NCBI RefSeq assembly: GCF_007991175.1
Contig: NZ_BJXV01000004.1
Coordinates: 62,001 to 126,000 of the forward strand
Origin: Halovibrio variabilis
GTDB taxonomy: Bacteria > Pseudomonadota > Gammaproteobacteria > Pseudomonadales > Halomonadaceae
Direction: 5' to 3'
Length of the DNA: 64,000 nucleotides
This document shows, piece after piece, positions 47,112-55,561 of this stretch (position 1 is its first letter; each line of letters opens with the position of its first letter). Both the position numbers and the translations under genes were made by a program. Below the pieces are notes generated by a model that did not search any database, had not been told where the DNA came from, and saw only the letters and a program-made list of their open reading frames with translations.

Positions 47112-47588
47112 CTAGGGTGCATCGTCAAGATCAATGCCGATGGGCACGTGTTTGACGGTTTTGGTCACAATATAGGTGCAGTAGCGCTCGATACCCACCT
47201 CTGAGACCAGCCATTTGTCCATCAGGCGCTGGTAGCTATCGATGCTGCGGGCTTCAAACTTGACCAGATAATCCACCCCACCGCCCACCGCCACGCACTC
47301 GGTGACTTCCGGCGTTTGCATGACCAGTGCTTCAAAGCGGGTGAAGCTTTCGGCGTTGTGCTGCTTAAGCTCGATTTGCACCCAAACGGGGTTGCGCGGC
47401 GTCAGTACGTCGCTATTGATACGCGCGCTGTAGCCCTCGATCACCCCGGCTTGTTCCAGCCGTTTCACCCGTTCCCAGCAGGGGCTGACCGAAAGGTTGA
47501 TCGCCTCGGCCAGCTTCGACTTGGTGATCCGCCCATCGCGGGAGAGGATGTCGAGTATTTTTAGATCGTAGCGGTCAAGTTTCATCAC
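47112..47588 (-). CDS. doeX: Lrp/AsnC-type regulator of ectoine catabolism
   Basis: 158 residues. Winged helix (LKILDILSRDGRITKSKLAEAINLSVSPCWERVKRLEQAG, about 8-48) and a RAM ligand domain (about 65-140). In Halomonas elongata DoeX is the DNA-binding regulator encoded in the doeABX unit, and its position here, eight bases after doeB, is the same. It would adjust ectoine breakdown to the level of a pathway amino acid; the effector is not readable from sequence. Confidence 0.9.
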   Translation of the reverse strand: MMKLDRYDLKILDILSRDGRITKSKLAEAINLSVSPCWERVKRLEQAGVIEGYSARINSDVLTPRNPVWVQIELKQHNAESFTRFEALVMQTPEVTECVAVGGGVDYLVKFEARSIDSYQRLMDKWLVSEVGIERYCTYIVTKTVKHVPIGIDLDDAP

Positions 47589-47596
47589 GGCGAGGG

Positions 47597-48628
47597 CTAG
47601 GCCTCCAGGCGTTCAACAACATCGGCGATCACCGCTAGGGTATCGCCCATATTGATCAGCGAGGGCGCGCGCCGGGCCATCAGAATGCCGTCGCGCTCCG
47701 CTTGGTAGGCGACCGGCTCGGTGCCGCTGCGGGTCATGTCGTACACGTAGGCAATGGTTTGGCCTTTTTTTACCGCGTCACCCAGCGCCACCAACAGCTC
47801 TAAAACGCCAGCGTGCTGGCTCTGCACGTAGCAACTGGCGTCGGGCATATCCAGGTACATCTGCCCCCCGGCGGGCATCTCCACTTCGCCAGCTACTAAG
47901 CCGTAATGAATCAGGAAGTTACGCACGCCGCGCTCGGCGATGGCAATGCTCTGGGGCGTCGAGGTGCCGCCGCCGCCCAGCTCAGTGGCCACAAATACTT
48001 TGCCCTGGCGTTCGCAGGCGGTGTCGAAGAGTTTTTCCGCATCCAGTTCAAACATCACCATGGCGTAGGGGGCGCCAAAGGCTTTGGCACCGTCCAGGGC
48101 AGACTGTTGCTGCGCCTTGTTGTCCAGCACGTGGGAGGCGCCAAAGGGCAGAATATCCAGCGTGCGGCCGCCGGAGTGCAGGTCGAGCACCACATCGCTC
48201 ATGGGCACCAGCACACGGGTGAAGTAGTCGGCAATTTGCGGCGTGACGCTGCCGTTGGGGTCGCCGGGAAAGCTGCGGTTAAGATTGCCTTGATCCAGCG
48301 GCGAGGTGCGTTTGCCCGCCATCACCGCTGGCGTGTTCATGCACGGGACGATGATCACCCGGCCCGTGACGTCTTCTGCCTTCAGCGTTGAAGAGAGCTT
48401 CAGCAGCGAGGTAATGCCTTCGTACTCATCGCCGTGGTTGCCGCCGGTTAGCAGCGCCGTGGGGCCTTCGCCGTTTTTAACCACGGTCACGGGGATCATC
48501 ACCGCGCCCCAGGCGGACTCATCGGTGGAGATCGGCAGTTTTAAAAAGCCGTGTTGTACGCCATCGGCATTAAAATCAACGGTGGCGGCAATGGGGCTGG
48601 GGCGCAGTTGGTTCGGCTGATCGGTCAT
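47597..48628 (-). CDS. doeB: N-alpha-acetyl-L-2,4-diaminobutyrate deacetylase
   Basis: 343 residues, succinylglutamate desuccinylase/aspartoacylase (AstE/AspA) family zinc enzyme. The metal site is GGNHGDEYEG (His and Glu) with a later His in DLHSGG; NLNRSFPGDPNG is the substrate loop. It removes the acetyl group from the DoeA product to give diaminobutyrate. Twenty-four bases after doeA and eight before doeX. Confidence 0.92.
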   Translation of the reverse strand: MTDQPNQLRPSPIAATVDFNADGVQHGFLKLPISTDESAWGAVMIPVTVVKNGEGPTALLTGGNHGDEYEGITSLLKLSSTLKAEDVTGRVIIVPCMNTPAVMAGKRTSPLDQGNLNRSFPGDPNGSVTPQIADYFTRVLVPMSDVVLDLHSGGRTLDILPFGASHVLDNKAQQQSALDGAKAFGAPYAMVMFELDAEKLFDTACERQGKVFVATELGGGGTSTPQSIAIAERGVRNFLIHYGLVAGEVEMPAGGQMYLDMPDASCYVQSQHAGVLELLVALGDAVKKGQTIAYVYDMTRSGTEPVAYQAERDGILMARRAPSLINMGDTLAVIADVVERLEA

Positions 48629-48652
48629 TGCGTCTTCCTTCTGTACAGGCGG

Positions 48653-49852
48653 CTATTTTACAAACAGCTGGCGCGGAAAATTGGCCAGCGTTTCGCAGCC
48701 ATCGTCGGTAATTAAGATACTTTCGGTAATTTCCAGGCCCCATTCTTCGACCCACAGCCCCGGCATAAAGTGAAATGTCATGCCGGGCTTCAAGATAGTG
48801 TCGTCTGAGGGGCGCAGGCTCATGGTGCGTTCGCCCCAGTCGGGCGGATAGGAAAGCCCGATTGAATAGCCACAGCGAGCCCCGCCGCGGTCAAAGCCAT
48901 ACTTATCCATCGCCGCCCCCAGCGCCATGGCGATATCTGCCGTCCGGTTACCGGGTTTGGCCACTGCTAATCCGTTCTCAATGCCTTCCAATAGCGCGGA
49001 TTCGGCGCGAATAAAGTCAACCGGCGGTGTCCCCAGAAATACAGTGCGCGACATCGGCGCGTGGTAGCGCTTAAACACCCCGGCAATCTCAAAAAAGGTC
49101 CCTTCCCCTTTGCGAAACGGCGTGTCGTCCCAGGTCAGGTGCGGCGCGGCGGCGTCTTTACCAGTGGGCAGCATGGGTACAATCGCGGGATAATCACCGC
49201 CAAACACCTTGCCGTTCTCATCCACAAAGCCTTCGATACCAACGCGGTAAATTTCTGATACCAGTTTGCTCTTGGGCAGGCCCGGCTCGACCACTTCCAA
49301 AATACGCGTGTGCATGCCCTCTACGATTTTAGCGGCAATGCGCATATAGGCGACTTCTTGGGGCGATTTAATGGCCCGACACCAGTTTACCAGCCCGTTG
49401 GCATCCATGAAGCGCGCGTGGGGCAGCTCGCTTAACAGGCTTAAATACGCCTTAGCGGAGAAGTAGTAATTATCCATCTCCATGCCTACCACGCCCAAGT
49501 GCCAGCCGCGATCAGGCATAATCGACTGAGCCAGGTACTCCATGGGGTGCATATCCGGATTCTGTACATAGTAATCCGGGTAATAAGTAATGTTGTCGGG
49601 ATTGATCCAGCAGGTGAGCAACGCGCCGTTGGCATCCATGCGCCGCCCGAACCATACCGGTTCGCCTTCAAGGCCCACCAGCACACACTGATGCACATAA
49701 AACGACCAGCCATCGTAACCGGTCAGCCAAGCCATGTTGGAAGGGTCACTGACGATCAGTACGTCAATGCCACGACTGGCCATTTCAGCACGCACTTTCC
49801 ACACGCGGTCAGCGTACTCTTCGCGCGTGAAAGGTAGGGAAACCTGAGTCAT
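48653..49852 (-). CDS. doeA: Ectoine hydrolase
   Basis: 399 residues from ATG 49852 (MTQVSLPFTREEY); an upstream GTG is in frame, but 399 is the length I recall for the Halomonas elongata protein. M24 'pita-bread' peptidase family with an N-terminal creatinase-like domain (about 1-160). It opens the ectoine ring to N-acetyl-diaminobutyrate in the cytoplasm. FHFMPGLWVEEWGLEITESILI matches the C-terminal half of the family active site. First gene of doeABX. Confidence 0.93.
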   Translation of the reverse strand: MTQVSLPFTREEYADRVWKVRAEMASRGIDVLIVSDPSNMAWLTGYDGWSFYVHQCVLVGLEGEPVWFGRRMDANGALLTCWINPDNITYYPDYYVQNPDMHPMEYLAQSIMPDRGWHLGVVGMEMDNYYFSAKAYLSLLSELPHARFMDANGLVNWCRAIKSPQEVAYMRIAAKIVEGMHTRILEVVEPGLPKSKLVSEIYRVGIEGFVDENGKVFGGDYPAIVPMLPTGKDAAAPHLTWDDTPFRKGEGTFFEIAGVFKRYHAPMSRTVFLGTPPVDFIRAESALLEGIENGLAVAKPGNRTADIAMALGAAMDKYGFDRGGARCGYSIGLSYPPDWGERTMSLRPSDDTILKPGMTFHFMPGLWVEEWGLEITESILITDDGCETLANFPRQLFVK

Positions 49853-50264
49853 CGGCAACTCGCCATTAAAGATCACCAAGAACCAGCGCACGGCCTACGA
49901 TAGGCAGATAGCGCTGGGCCACAGGATCGACCTGGCCACCACCGATCAGGCGTCGGGGTTGCATCTGCTGCCCTAGCAGCAGGCTTGCCAATGTCGTCTT
50001 AACCCGATACTAGCACCGACCCTTGGTTGGCGGTCAAAGGCTTTGTGACAAAAGCTGCACAATAGGGACCAGACGGCGTCATTCTGGTTACTTTCCTTCA
50101 CATTTCAGACGACTATATAAACATTTGATCGCTTAGTGCGCTTATTTGCCTATGATTTGCGTCACCGCATTTTTCCCAGCACGCAATACCGCGTCTCTTG
50201 CAGCACTAAGCCCTCCTCGCCCATGATAGCAGCTAATATGACAAGCGATGGAACCGGAGGCGAA
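49853..50264. other. Divergent region between doeA and ghrA
   Basis: 412 bases. On the minus strand an in-frame stretch ending near 49870 (from about 50003) has codons without a stop and could be the decayed end of an earlier gene; no family is certain. TTTGTGACAAAAGCTGCACAA lies at about 50042, a partly symmetric GTG/CAC sequence that could be a regulator site for doeA. The plus-strand frame from 50136 to ghrA is a leader, not a preferred start. Confidence 0.4.
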
Positions 50265-51200
50265 ATGAAGATTGTCGTGCATATTGATGAGGCTGAACAG
50301 TGGCAGCAAGCGCTTTCTGAAGCGCTGCCCCAGGCCAAAGTGGTTACCAGCGAGGCGCCCGCCGATGAGCGACAAGGTGCTGACTACCTGGCTATCTGGA
50401 AAGCCCCTGCGCATCTACTGCAAGAACAGACCCAGCTTAAAGGCATCATCAATTTAGGCGCCGGGGTAGATTATCTGCTGAAAACCCCTGGCCTGCCTAG
50501 CAATGTGCCGATTGTAAAATTGCGCGATGCGGGCATGGGCGAGCTGATGGCCGATTATGCTCTCTACGGCGTATTGCACTTCTACCGCAGCATGGATCGC
50601 TACTTAGCACAGCAACCAAGCGCCACCTGGCAGCCGCAAGAGGTGGTGGAAAAATCCCAGTGGCCGGTAGGCGTATTAGGCCTGGGCGCGATTGGCAGCT
50701 TTGTGGCCAGCACCTTGCAGCAGGCGGGTTTTCCAGTGCTGGGTTGGAGCCGCTCGCCTAAACAGATCAGCGGCGTGCACTGCCTTCATGGCGATGACGG
50801 GCTGCCCGAACTGCTTGGCCAGGTGCAATGCCTTATCACTCTTCTACCTGATACGGCCGCCACTCAGCACATTCTTAACGCCGAGCGGCTGGCCCAACTG
50901 CCCCAGGGCGCCAGCGTCATTAACCCCGGCCGGGGCAGTTTGGTTGATGAACAGGCACTGCTGGACGCGCTGGGCAGCACTGAGCAGCCGGGGCACTTAC
51001 GTGGCGCGCTACTGGATGTCTTCCATGAAGAGCCGCTGCCTGCTGATAACCCGCTATGGCAACACCCCAAGGTGATTGTCACGCCGCACATGGCGGCGCC
51101 CACCCCGCTAAACGATGCTATCGATCAAGTGATCGCCTATTTGCATGCTTTTGAAGCGGGCGAAAAACTTTCCACCGTCAACCCGGACGCGGGCTACTAA
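50265..51200 (+). CDS. ghrA: Glyoxylate/hydroxypyruvate reductase A-like D-2-hydroxyacid dehydrogenase
   Basis: 311 residues from ATG 50265, chosen for the CGGAGG seven bases upstream; the frame is open to 50136. NAD(P)-binding GVLGLGAIGSFVASTL (Rossmann) and the catalytic triad Arg (NPGRGSLVDE), Glu (VFHEEPLP) and His (TPHMAAP) are present. Reduces glyoxylate or hydroxypyruvate in the cytoplasm. Length matches GhrA (about 312) rather than SerA or GhrB. Confidence 0.88.
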   Translation: MKIVVHIDEAEQWQQALSEALPQAKVVTSEAPADERQGADYLAIWKAPAHLLQEQTQLKGIINLGAGVDYLLKTPGLPSNVPIVKLRDAGMGELMADYALYGVLHFYRSMDRYLAQQPSATWQPQEVVEKSQWPVGVLGLGAIGSFVASTLQQAGFPVLGWSRSPKQISGVHCLHGDDGLPELLGQVQCLITLLPDTAATQHILNAERLAQLPQGASVINPGRGSLVDEQALLDALGSTEQPGHLRGALLDVFHEEPLPADNPLWQHPKVIVTPHMAAPTPLNDAIDQVIAYLHAFEAGEKLSTVNPDAGY

Positions 51201-51243
51201 ATAACGCCCACCGCCGTAGACGCCAAACAAGAGGCTATGCATC

Positions 51244-51810
51244 ATGACCGATACCCTTACCTATAACGCCACGGATGCTCTGCTCGTTGTCGATATGCAA
51301 AACGATTTCTGCGAGGGCGGTGCCCTTGCCGTCGCGGGCGGCAGCGCCCTGGTCGGCGGGATTAACGCCCACATTGCCGCTGCCAACGACGCTGGGGCGG
51401 TAGTGGTTGCCTCGCGGGACTGGCATCCGATTGACCACGCCAGTTTTAATCACCGCGGCGGGCCCTGGCCGGTGCATTGCGTACAAGATACCGCTGGCGC
51501 GGCCTATCACCCCGACCTACTCCTGCCGGAAGGGGTTATTCGCCTTAGCAAAGCGACCGCCATGGATCGCGATGCCTACTCAGCGTTTGACGGCACCGGG
51601 CTTGCCGGTTACTTAACCGAAAAGGGCATTACCCGTTTGGTGGTGATGGGGCTTGCCTTGGACGTGTGCGTACATGCCACCGTGCTCGAAGCCTGCCAAG
51701 AAGGCTTTACGACGCTGCTGCTGGAAAACCTGTCCGCCGCCGTCGACCCCGATGCCATCGCCAACTGCCGGCGTGAGTTTCAAAACGCAGGCGCAGAGAT
51801 ACGCCAATGA
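51244..51810 (+). CDS. pncA: Nicotinamidase
   Basis: 188 residues in the isochorismatase-like fold. Catalytic triad D17 (VVDMQNDF), K103 (LSKATAMD) and C142 (LDVCVHATV); the metal site begins with D59 and H61 (RDWHP). Deamidates nicotinamide to nicotinate for NAD salvage. It overlaps the DUF3108 gene by four bases. Confidence 0.93.
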   Translation: MTDTLTYNATDALLVVDMQNDFCEGGALAVAGGSALVGGINAHIAAANDAGAVVVASRDWHPIDHASFNHRGGPWPVHCVQDTAGAAYHPDLLLPEGVIRLSKATAMDRDAYSAFDGTGLAGYLTEKGITRLVVMGLALDVCVHATVLEACQEGFTTLLLENLSAAVDPDAIANCRREFQNAGAEIRQ

Positions 51811-52580
51811 GCCAACTGACGCCATTGACCATGGGTCACAGCAAGCTGGTCCTACGGCGTTTGACCATTGCGTTATATCCGGTATGGCCGATAGTGATGG
51901 CCTCTCTACTTATCGCCCCCGGTGCCAACGCGCAAGCGGCGCGTGACTTGGCCACCCCACAGCCCTTTGAAGCTCAATACCGGCTTGAGGTACGCGGTTG
52001 GCCAAGCACGACCATCACCCATCGCCTGTCTCATGAAGGCGAGCACTGGCTCAGCGATATGCGTTTTTCGATTACCGTGGCCAGCGGCCAGGAGTCCAGC
52101 CGGTTTTCGCTGGATGGCGACGACATCCGGGCGCTGCTATTCAGCAGCAGCTATTCGGTACTGGGCGTAGGTGATCGCTACCAGTTAAATGAAAGTGAAA
52201 TTCCCACTTTAGATCGCCAATCGGCGCTGTTTGACCTCTCTCGCCGGGCGGGGCATGAAAACTGCATAGCGCGCTCGCCCTGCGCGATTGCCTTTGTCGA
52301 CCAAAAAGGCCGCGATGAACATTTCCAGTACTATGTTGATGACAGGAATGTTGATGAGCAGATTATTGATGGGCCCGCGACCCTTAGCGTGCCCGCCGGT
52401 GAGTTCGAGGCATTGCGTGTATCGCTGATCGATACCGAGAAACCCGACCGCCTGCTGACGCTACACTTTCACCCCGACTGGCCCGGGCTGATTCTTTCCG
52501 CGGTGTATCAAAAAGACGGCCGCCGCGAAACGCAGCTGACGTTAACCCAGTTCCAACCAGACGGGGGCGCGACACCTTAA
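51807..52580 (+). CDS. DUF3108 domain envelope protein
   Basis: 257 residues. An N-terminal hydrophobic signal ending near ANAQA (about residue 45) indicates export; the mature part matches DUF3108 (FEAQYRLEVRGWPSTTITHRL ... PAGEFEALRV ... PGLILSAVYQKDGR), a beta-rich lipoprotein-LolA-like fold of unknown function. ATG overlaps the pncA stop, and its own stop is directly followed by the lysO ATG, so the three genes are one operon. Confidence 0.8.
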   Translation: MSQLTPLTMGHSKLVLRRLTIALYPVWPIVMASLLIAPGANAQAARDLATPQPFEAQYRLEVRGWPSTTITHRLSHEGEHWLSDMRFSITVASGQESSRFSLDGDDIRALLFSSSYSVLGVGDRYQLNESEIPTLDRQSALFDLSRRAGHENCIARSPCAIAFVDQKGRDEHFQYYVDDRNVDEQIIDGPATLSVPAGEFEALRVSLIDTEKPDRLLTLHFHPDWPGLILSAVYQKDGRRETQLTLTQFQPDGGATP

Positions 52581-53513
52581 ATGCTATCGGGTCTGCTCAT
52601 TGTCCTACTGCCCTTAATAATAGGGTATCTGGTTCGCGTCCGTTCTACGCAGCTACAGAATCTGATCAACCGAGCGGTGAATAGCTCAGTCTATCTGATT
52701 CTGCTCTTCATGGGGGTAAGCCTTGCCGGGCTTGAAAACCTGACGAGCCAGCTTTCACGCTTGGGTGGCAACGCCCTGCTGCTGTTTAGCATTACCACGG
52801 CGTTTAACTTAGCAGCGCTATGGTGGCTATCGCGGCGTTTAACATGGCAGGCAGGCAACTCGCCGGTGGTCAAAAACGCCCCCACCAGCAAGCTGGCCGC
52901 CATGCAAGGCTCACTGTTGCTCGTCGCTGTGGTCGCCATCGGCGTTATTCTGGGCCTGCTGCTGGGGCAGTATCTGGGTGAAACGCTTTTCAGTACCGCT
53001 GATTTACTGGCCGAGTGGGCACTCTATTTACTGCTGGCATTGATTGGCTGCCAGCTGCGTAATTCCGGTATGCCGCTCAGGCAAATTCTACTCAACCGCA
53101 TGGGGCTGGCGATTGCAGTGACGCTGGCAATAAGTTCGCTGCTGGCGGGCTTGGTCGCTGCCCCACTGCTTTCGCTAAGCTGGAACCAAGGCTTGGCCAT
53201 GGCGTCAGGCTTTGGCTGGTACTCGCTCTCGGCGATTCTCATTGGCGACCAGCTTGGCCCGCTAATGGGCGGCGTGGCGTTTTTTAACGACCTGACCCGC
53301 GAGCTGCTGGCGTTTATCCTGATTCCGCTGGTGATTCATCGCCACACGGCGCTTGCGATTGGCTACGGCGGCGCCACCTCCATGGATTTCACCCTGCCCG
53401 TCATCCAACAGCACGGCGGCGTGGCCTGCGTCCCCATCGCCGTGGTCAGCGGGTTTATTCTCTCGCTGATTTCCCCACCGCTGATCCTGTTCTTTCTTTC
53501 GCTGTCGGGTTAG
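52581..53513 (+). CDS. lysO: LysO-type lysine exporter
   Basis: 310 residues, about eight membrane segments. The family motifs MGVSLAGLENL, ALIGCQLRNSG, SGFGWYSLSAILIGDQLGP and GGATSMDFTLPVIQQ match LysO (YbjE/DUF340), which exports lysine and toxic analogues. Start ATG directly abuts the DUF3108 stop with no gap. Confidence 0.88.
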   Translation: MLSGLLIVLLPLIIGYLVRVRSTQLQNLINRAVNSSVYLILLFMGVSLAGLENLTSQLSRLGGNALLLFSITTAFNLAALWWLSRRLTWQAGNSPVVKNAPTSKLAAMQGSLLLVAVVAIGVILGLLLGQYLGETLFSTADLLAEWALYLLLALIGCQLRNSGMPLRQILLNRMGLAIAVTLAISSLLAGLVAAPLLSLSWNQGLAMASGFGWYSLSAILIGDQLGPLMGGVAFFNDLTRELLAFILIPLVIHRHTALAIGYGGATSMDFTLPVIQQHGGVACVPIAVVSGFILSLISPPLILFFLSLSG

Positions 53514-53847
53514 CTGCGCTATGTACGTACTGCAATGCCCTGGCTGGCACTTCGGGTGTAGGACACGTTGTCCTTAATCCAACAATATTAAGGCTTTGCT
53601 CTTGCAAGTAACTCACAGCCCGGCGAAATAGGCAGTCAGCTGTTCAGTAACCTCAGGATAGGTTTTTAATGGCATTACGGCCTGGTTGCGATGCTGTCTG
53701 CTATGAGGAATCCGGATAGTCTCTCTGCGCCACAATTATCCACAATACTGCTGCGCGTCAGTTTTTATTCGGGGTAAGGTAGGATAGAAAAAGCCCCCAA
53801 AGCGGGGGCAAACACATAGTAGTAAATTTTCCAAACTCAATCAGTCG
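53514..53847. other. Intergenic boundary before the amide island
   Basis: 334 bases between lysO and fmdB, which converge. An inverted pair CCTTAAT / ATTAAGG (53572-53593) may end lysO. A minus-strand fragment around 53625-53680 reads TYPEVTEQLTAYFAGL, faintly like the start of O6-methylguanine-DNA methyltransferases, and may be a gene scrap. This looks like the left edge of an inserted unit. Confidence 0.4.
53788..53810 (-). terminator. Terminator after fmdB
   Basis: Minus strand GCCCCCGC-TTT-GGGGGC stem followed by TTTTTC, about 38 bases past the fmdB stop. Confidence 0.85.
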
Positions 53848-54207
53848 TCAGTGGCTGATCATCCAGGGCCTCATGGACGGGAACATTTTTTTGCCATCGG
53901 CGGTATAGAACAGCATGGCCTTGCCATTTCCATGCTTGACCGAGCCACAGCCGCAGGCGCGGTTGTGAAGCTTGTCGTTTGCCCGCTGATCCGCCGTCGA
54001 AAATACTGGCTCGTGCCGGGATCTTTCGTTGCGGCTCTGCGCAGCTCGATCAGTCGAATTCATGGCGGTAATTTCTGGTGGAAGTAAAACCACCCGGGGC
54101 GACAATGCCTTGCAGGTGGGACAAGCCACAGGCTTAGCACTATCTTTCATGGTCGCCAGGGTGTTGAACAGACCGTGCTCACGGCACTTGTAGTCATACA
54201 CTGGCAT
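53848..54207 (-). CDS. fmdB: FmdB family zinc-ribbon protein
   Basis: 119 residues. Begins MPVYDYKCREHGLF, the FmdB-type start, followed by CPTC (29-32) and later CGCG (84-87); the first knuckle reads CxxH rather than CxxC. Named from Methylophilus methylotrophus, where FmdB is a presumed regulator of formamidase expression. It lies five bases after fmdA, as in that organism. Function beyond zinc binding is unproven. Confidence 0.87.
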   Translation of the reverse strand: MPVYDYKCREHGLFNTLATMKDSAKPVACPTCKALSPRVVLLPPEITAMNSTDRAAQSRNERSRHEPVFSTADQRANDKLHNRACGCGSVKHGNGKAMLFYTADGKKMFPSMRPWMISH

Positions 54208-54212
54208 GGCGC

Positions 54213-55445
54213 TTACTCCTTATCTTTGGACAGTGGAACATCCATGGCCCCGCTGACCTTCTTCTGCGGGCCTTCGGCCGATGGGTTGATATCAAAATCG
54301 AAGATATCGGTTGGCAGCCACAGGGTTGCGCAAGCATTGGGGATATCCACCACACCACTGATATGGCCTTCCACCGGCGCGCAACCCAGAATGGCGTAAG
54401 CTTGTGCCGGGGTGTAGCCGAATTTTTTCAGGTATTCGATAGCGTTCAGGCAGGCCTGTCGATAAGCCACGTGTACGTCCAGGTAGTGTTGACCGCCCTG
54501 CTCATCTACCGAGATCCCTTCAAAGATCACATAGTCGTCATAACGCGGTTTGATAGGGCTGGGCTTGAACACCGGGTTCTTGATGCCGTACTTCTTGATA
54601 CCATCTTTCACCAAGTTCACTCGCAGATGAATCCAGCCCGCCATTTCGATGGCACCACAGAAGGTAATCTCTCCATCACCCTGGCTGAAGTGAAGGTCGC
54701 CCACCGATAGGCCGGCACCATCCACATACACCGGGAAATAAATCTTGGAGCCCCGGGACAGATCCTTGATGTCACAGTTACCACCGTTCTCACGTGGGGG
54801 GACGGTCCGGGCGGCTTCGGCACCAGCTTTTGCGGCTGCATCTGGTGTCATACGGCCCATATGGGCGGTGTCGGCCTGAGGCAATGTGGCCAATTCCGGA
54901 ACCCGATCCGGGTCTGTGGCTACCAAGCCTCTTTCCCGGGCGTTCCACTCTTCCAGCATAGATTTGGACGGCATAGTACCAATCAGCCCCGGGTGAATCA
55001 GGCCGGCGAATTCCACGTTGGGAATGTGGCGGGATTTGGTGAACAGCCCGTTAAAGTCCCAGATGCTTTTCTGGGCTTCCGGGAAATGTTCGGTCAGAAA
55101 GCCACCGCCGTTTTTCTTAGAGAAAAAGCCGTTAAAACCCCACTGGCTCTCTTCAAACGCGCCAATGTCCAAAATATCTACTTCCAGTAGGTCGCCGGGC
55201 TCCGCGCCTTCCACCCCGATGGGGCCAGACAGGAAGTGAACCTGGCTAAGATCCACGTCACGTACGTCGTCGGCATTGTCGTCGTTTTTGATCTGGCCAG
55301 CGGTCCAGTCGTAGCACTCAACCACAAAATCATCGCCGGGTTTGACGGTGGCCACCATGGGAATGTCCGGGTGCCAGCGATTGTGGATTTTGTCGTTGTC
55401 GTAAGCGGAATTGTTCAGGTCAATCTTAATGATCGTTTCAGCCAT
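54213..55445 (-). CDS. fmdA: Formamidase
   Basis: 410 residues from ATG 55445, preceded by GAGGAG. FmdA/AmdA acetamidase-formamidase family: ENGGNCDIKDLSRGSKIYFPVYV, LHFSQGDGEITFCGAIEM and YILGCAPVEGHISGVVDIPN-like conserved blocks (AILGCAPVEG here). Hydrolyses formamide to formate and ammonia in the cytoplasm. Transcribed on its own promoter just behind amiB, where a dyad also found before urtA lies at 55546-55561. Confidence 0.92.
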   Translation of the reverse strand: MAETIIKIDLNNSAYDNDKIHNRWHPDIPMVATVKPGDDFVVECYDWTAGQIKNDDNADDVRDVDLSQVHFLSGPIGVEGAEPGDLLEVDILDIGAFEESQWGFNGFFSKKNGGGFLTEHFPEAQKSIWDFNGLFTKSRHIPNVEFAGLIHPGLIGTMPSKSMLEEWNARERGLVATDPDRVPELATLPQADTAHMGRMTPDAAAKAGAEAARTVPPRENGGNCDIKDLSRGSKIYFPVYVDGAGLSVGDLHFSQGDGEITFCGAIEMAGWIHLRVNLVKDGIKKYGIKNPVFKPSPIKPRYDDYVIFEGISVDEQGGQHYLDVHVAYRQACLNAIEYLKKFGYTPAQAYAILGCAPVEGHISGVVDIPNACATLWLPTDIFDFDINPSAEGPQKKVSGAMDVPLSKDKE

Positions 55446-55545
55446 GACAGGCTCTCCTCGATATTGTTGGCTTACACATTGATGTGATGCATTTACTATC
55501 CGAAATCCGGCCACGCACGTGTATTCGCGAAATGCCCCCGGTACC

Positions 55546-55561
55546 TACGTCATTTGACGTA
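55546..55561. promoter_or_regulatory. Dyad TACGTCATTTGACGTA upstream of fmdA
   Basis: Perfect seven-base arms TACGTCA/TGACGTA around TT, centred about 108 bases before the fmdA ATG and overlapping the amiB stop codon. Fourteen bases are identical to a site upstream of urtA at 62734. A shared operator or activator site is inferred. Confidence 0.6.

Noticed and set aside
53625..53680. Fragment resembling the start of an O6-methylguanine-DNA methyltransferase
   Set aside because: Only about 16 residues look similar and the frame stops at once; too short to call a pseudogene.
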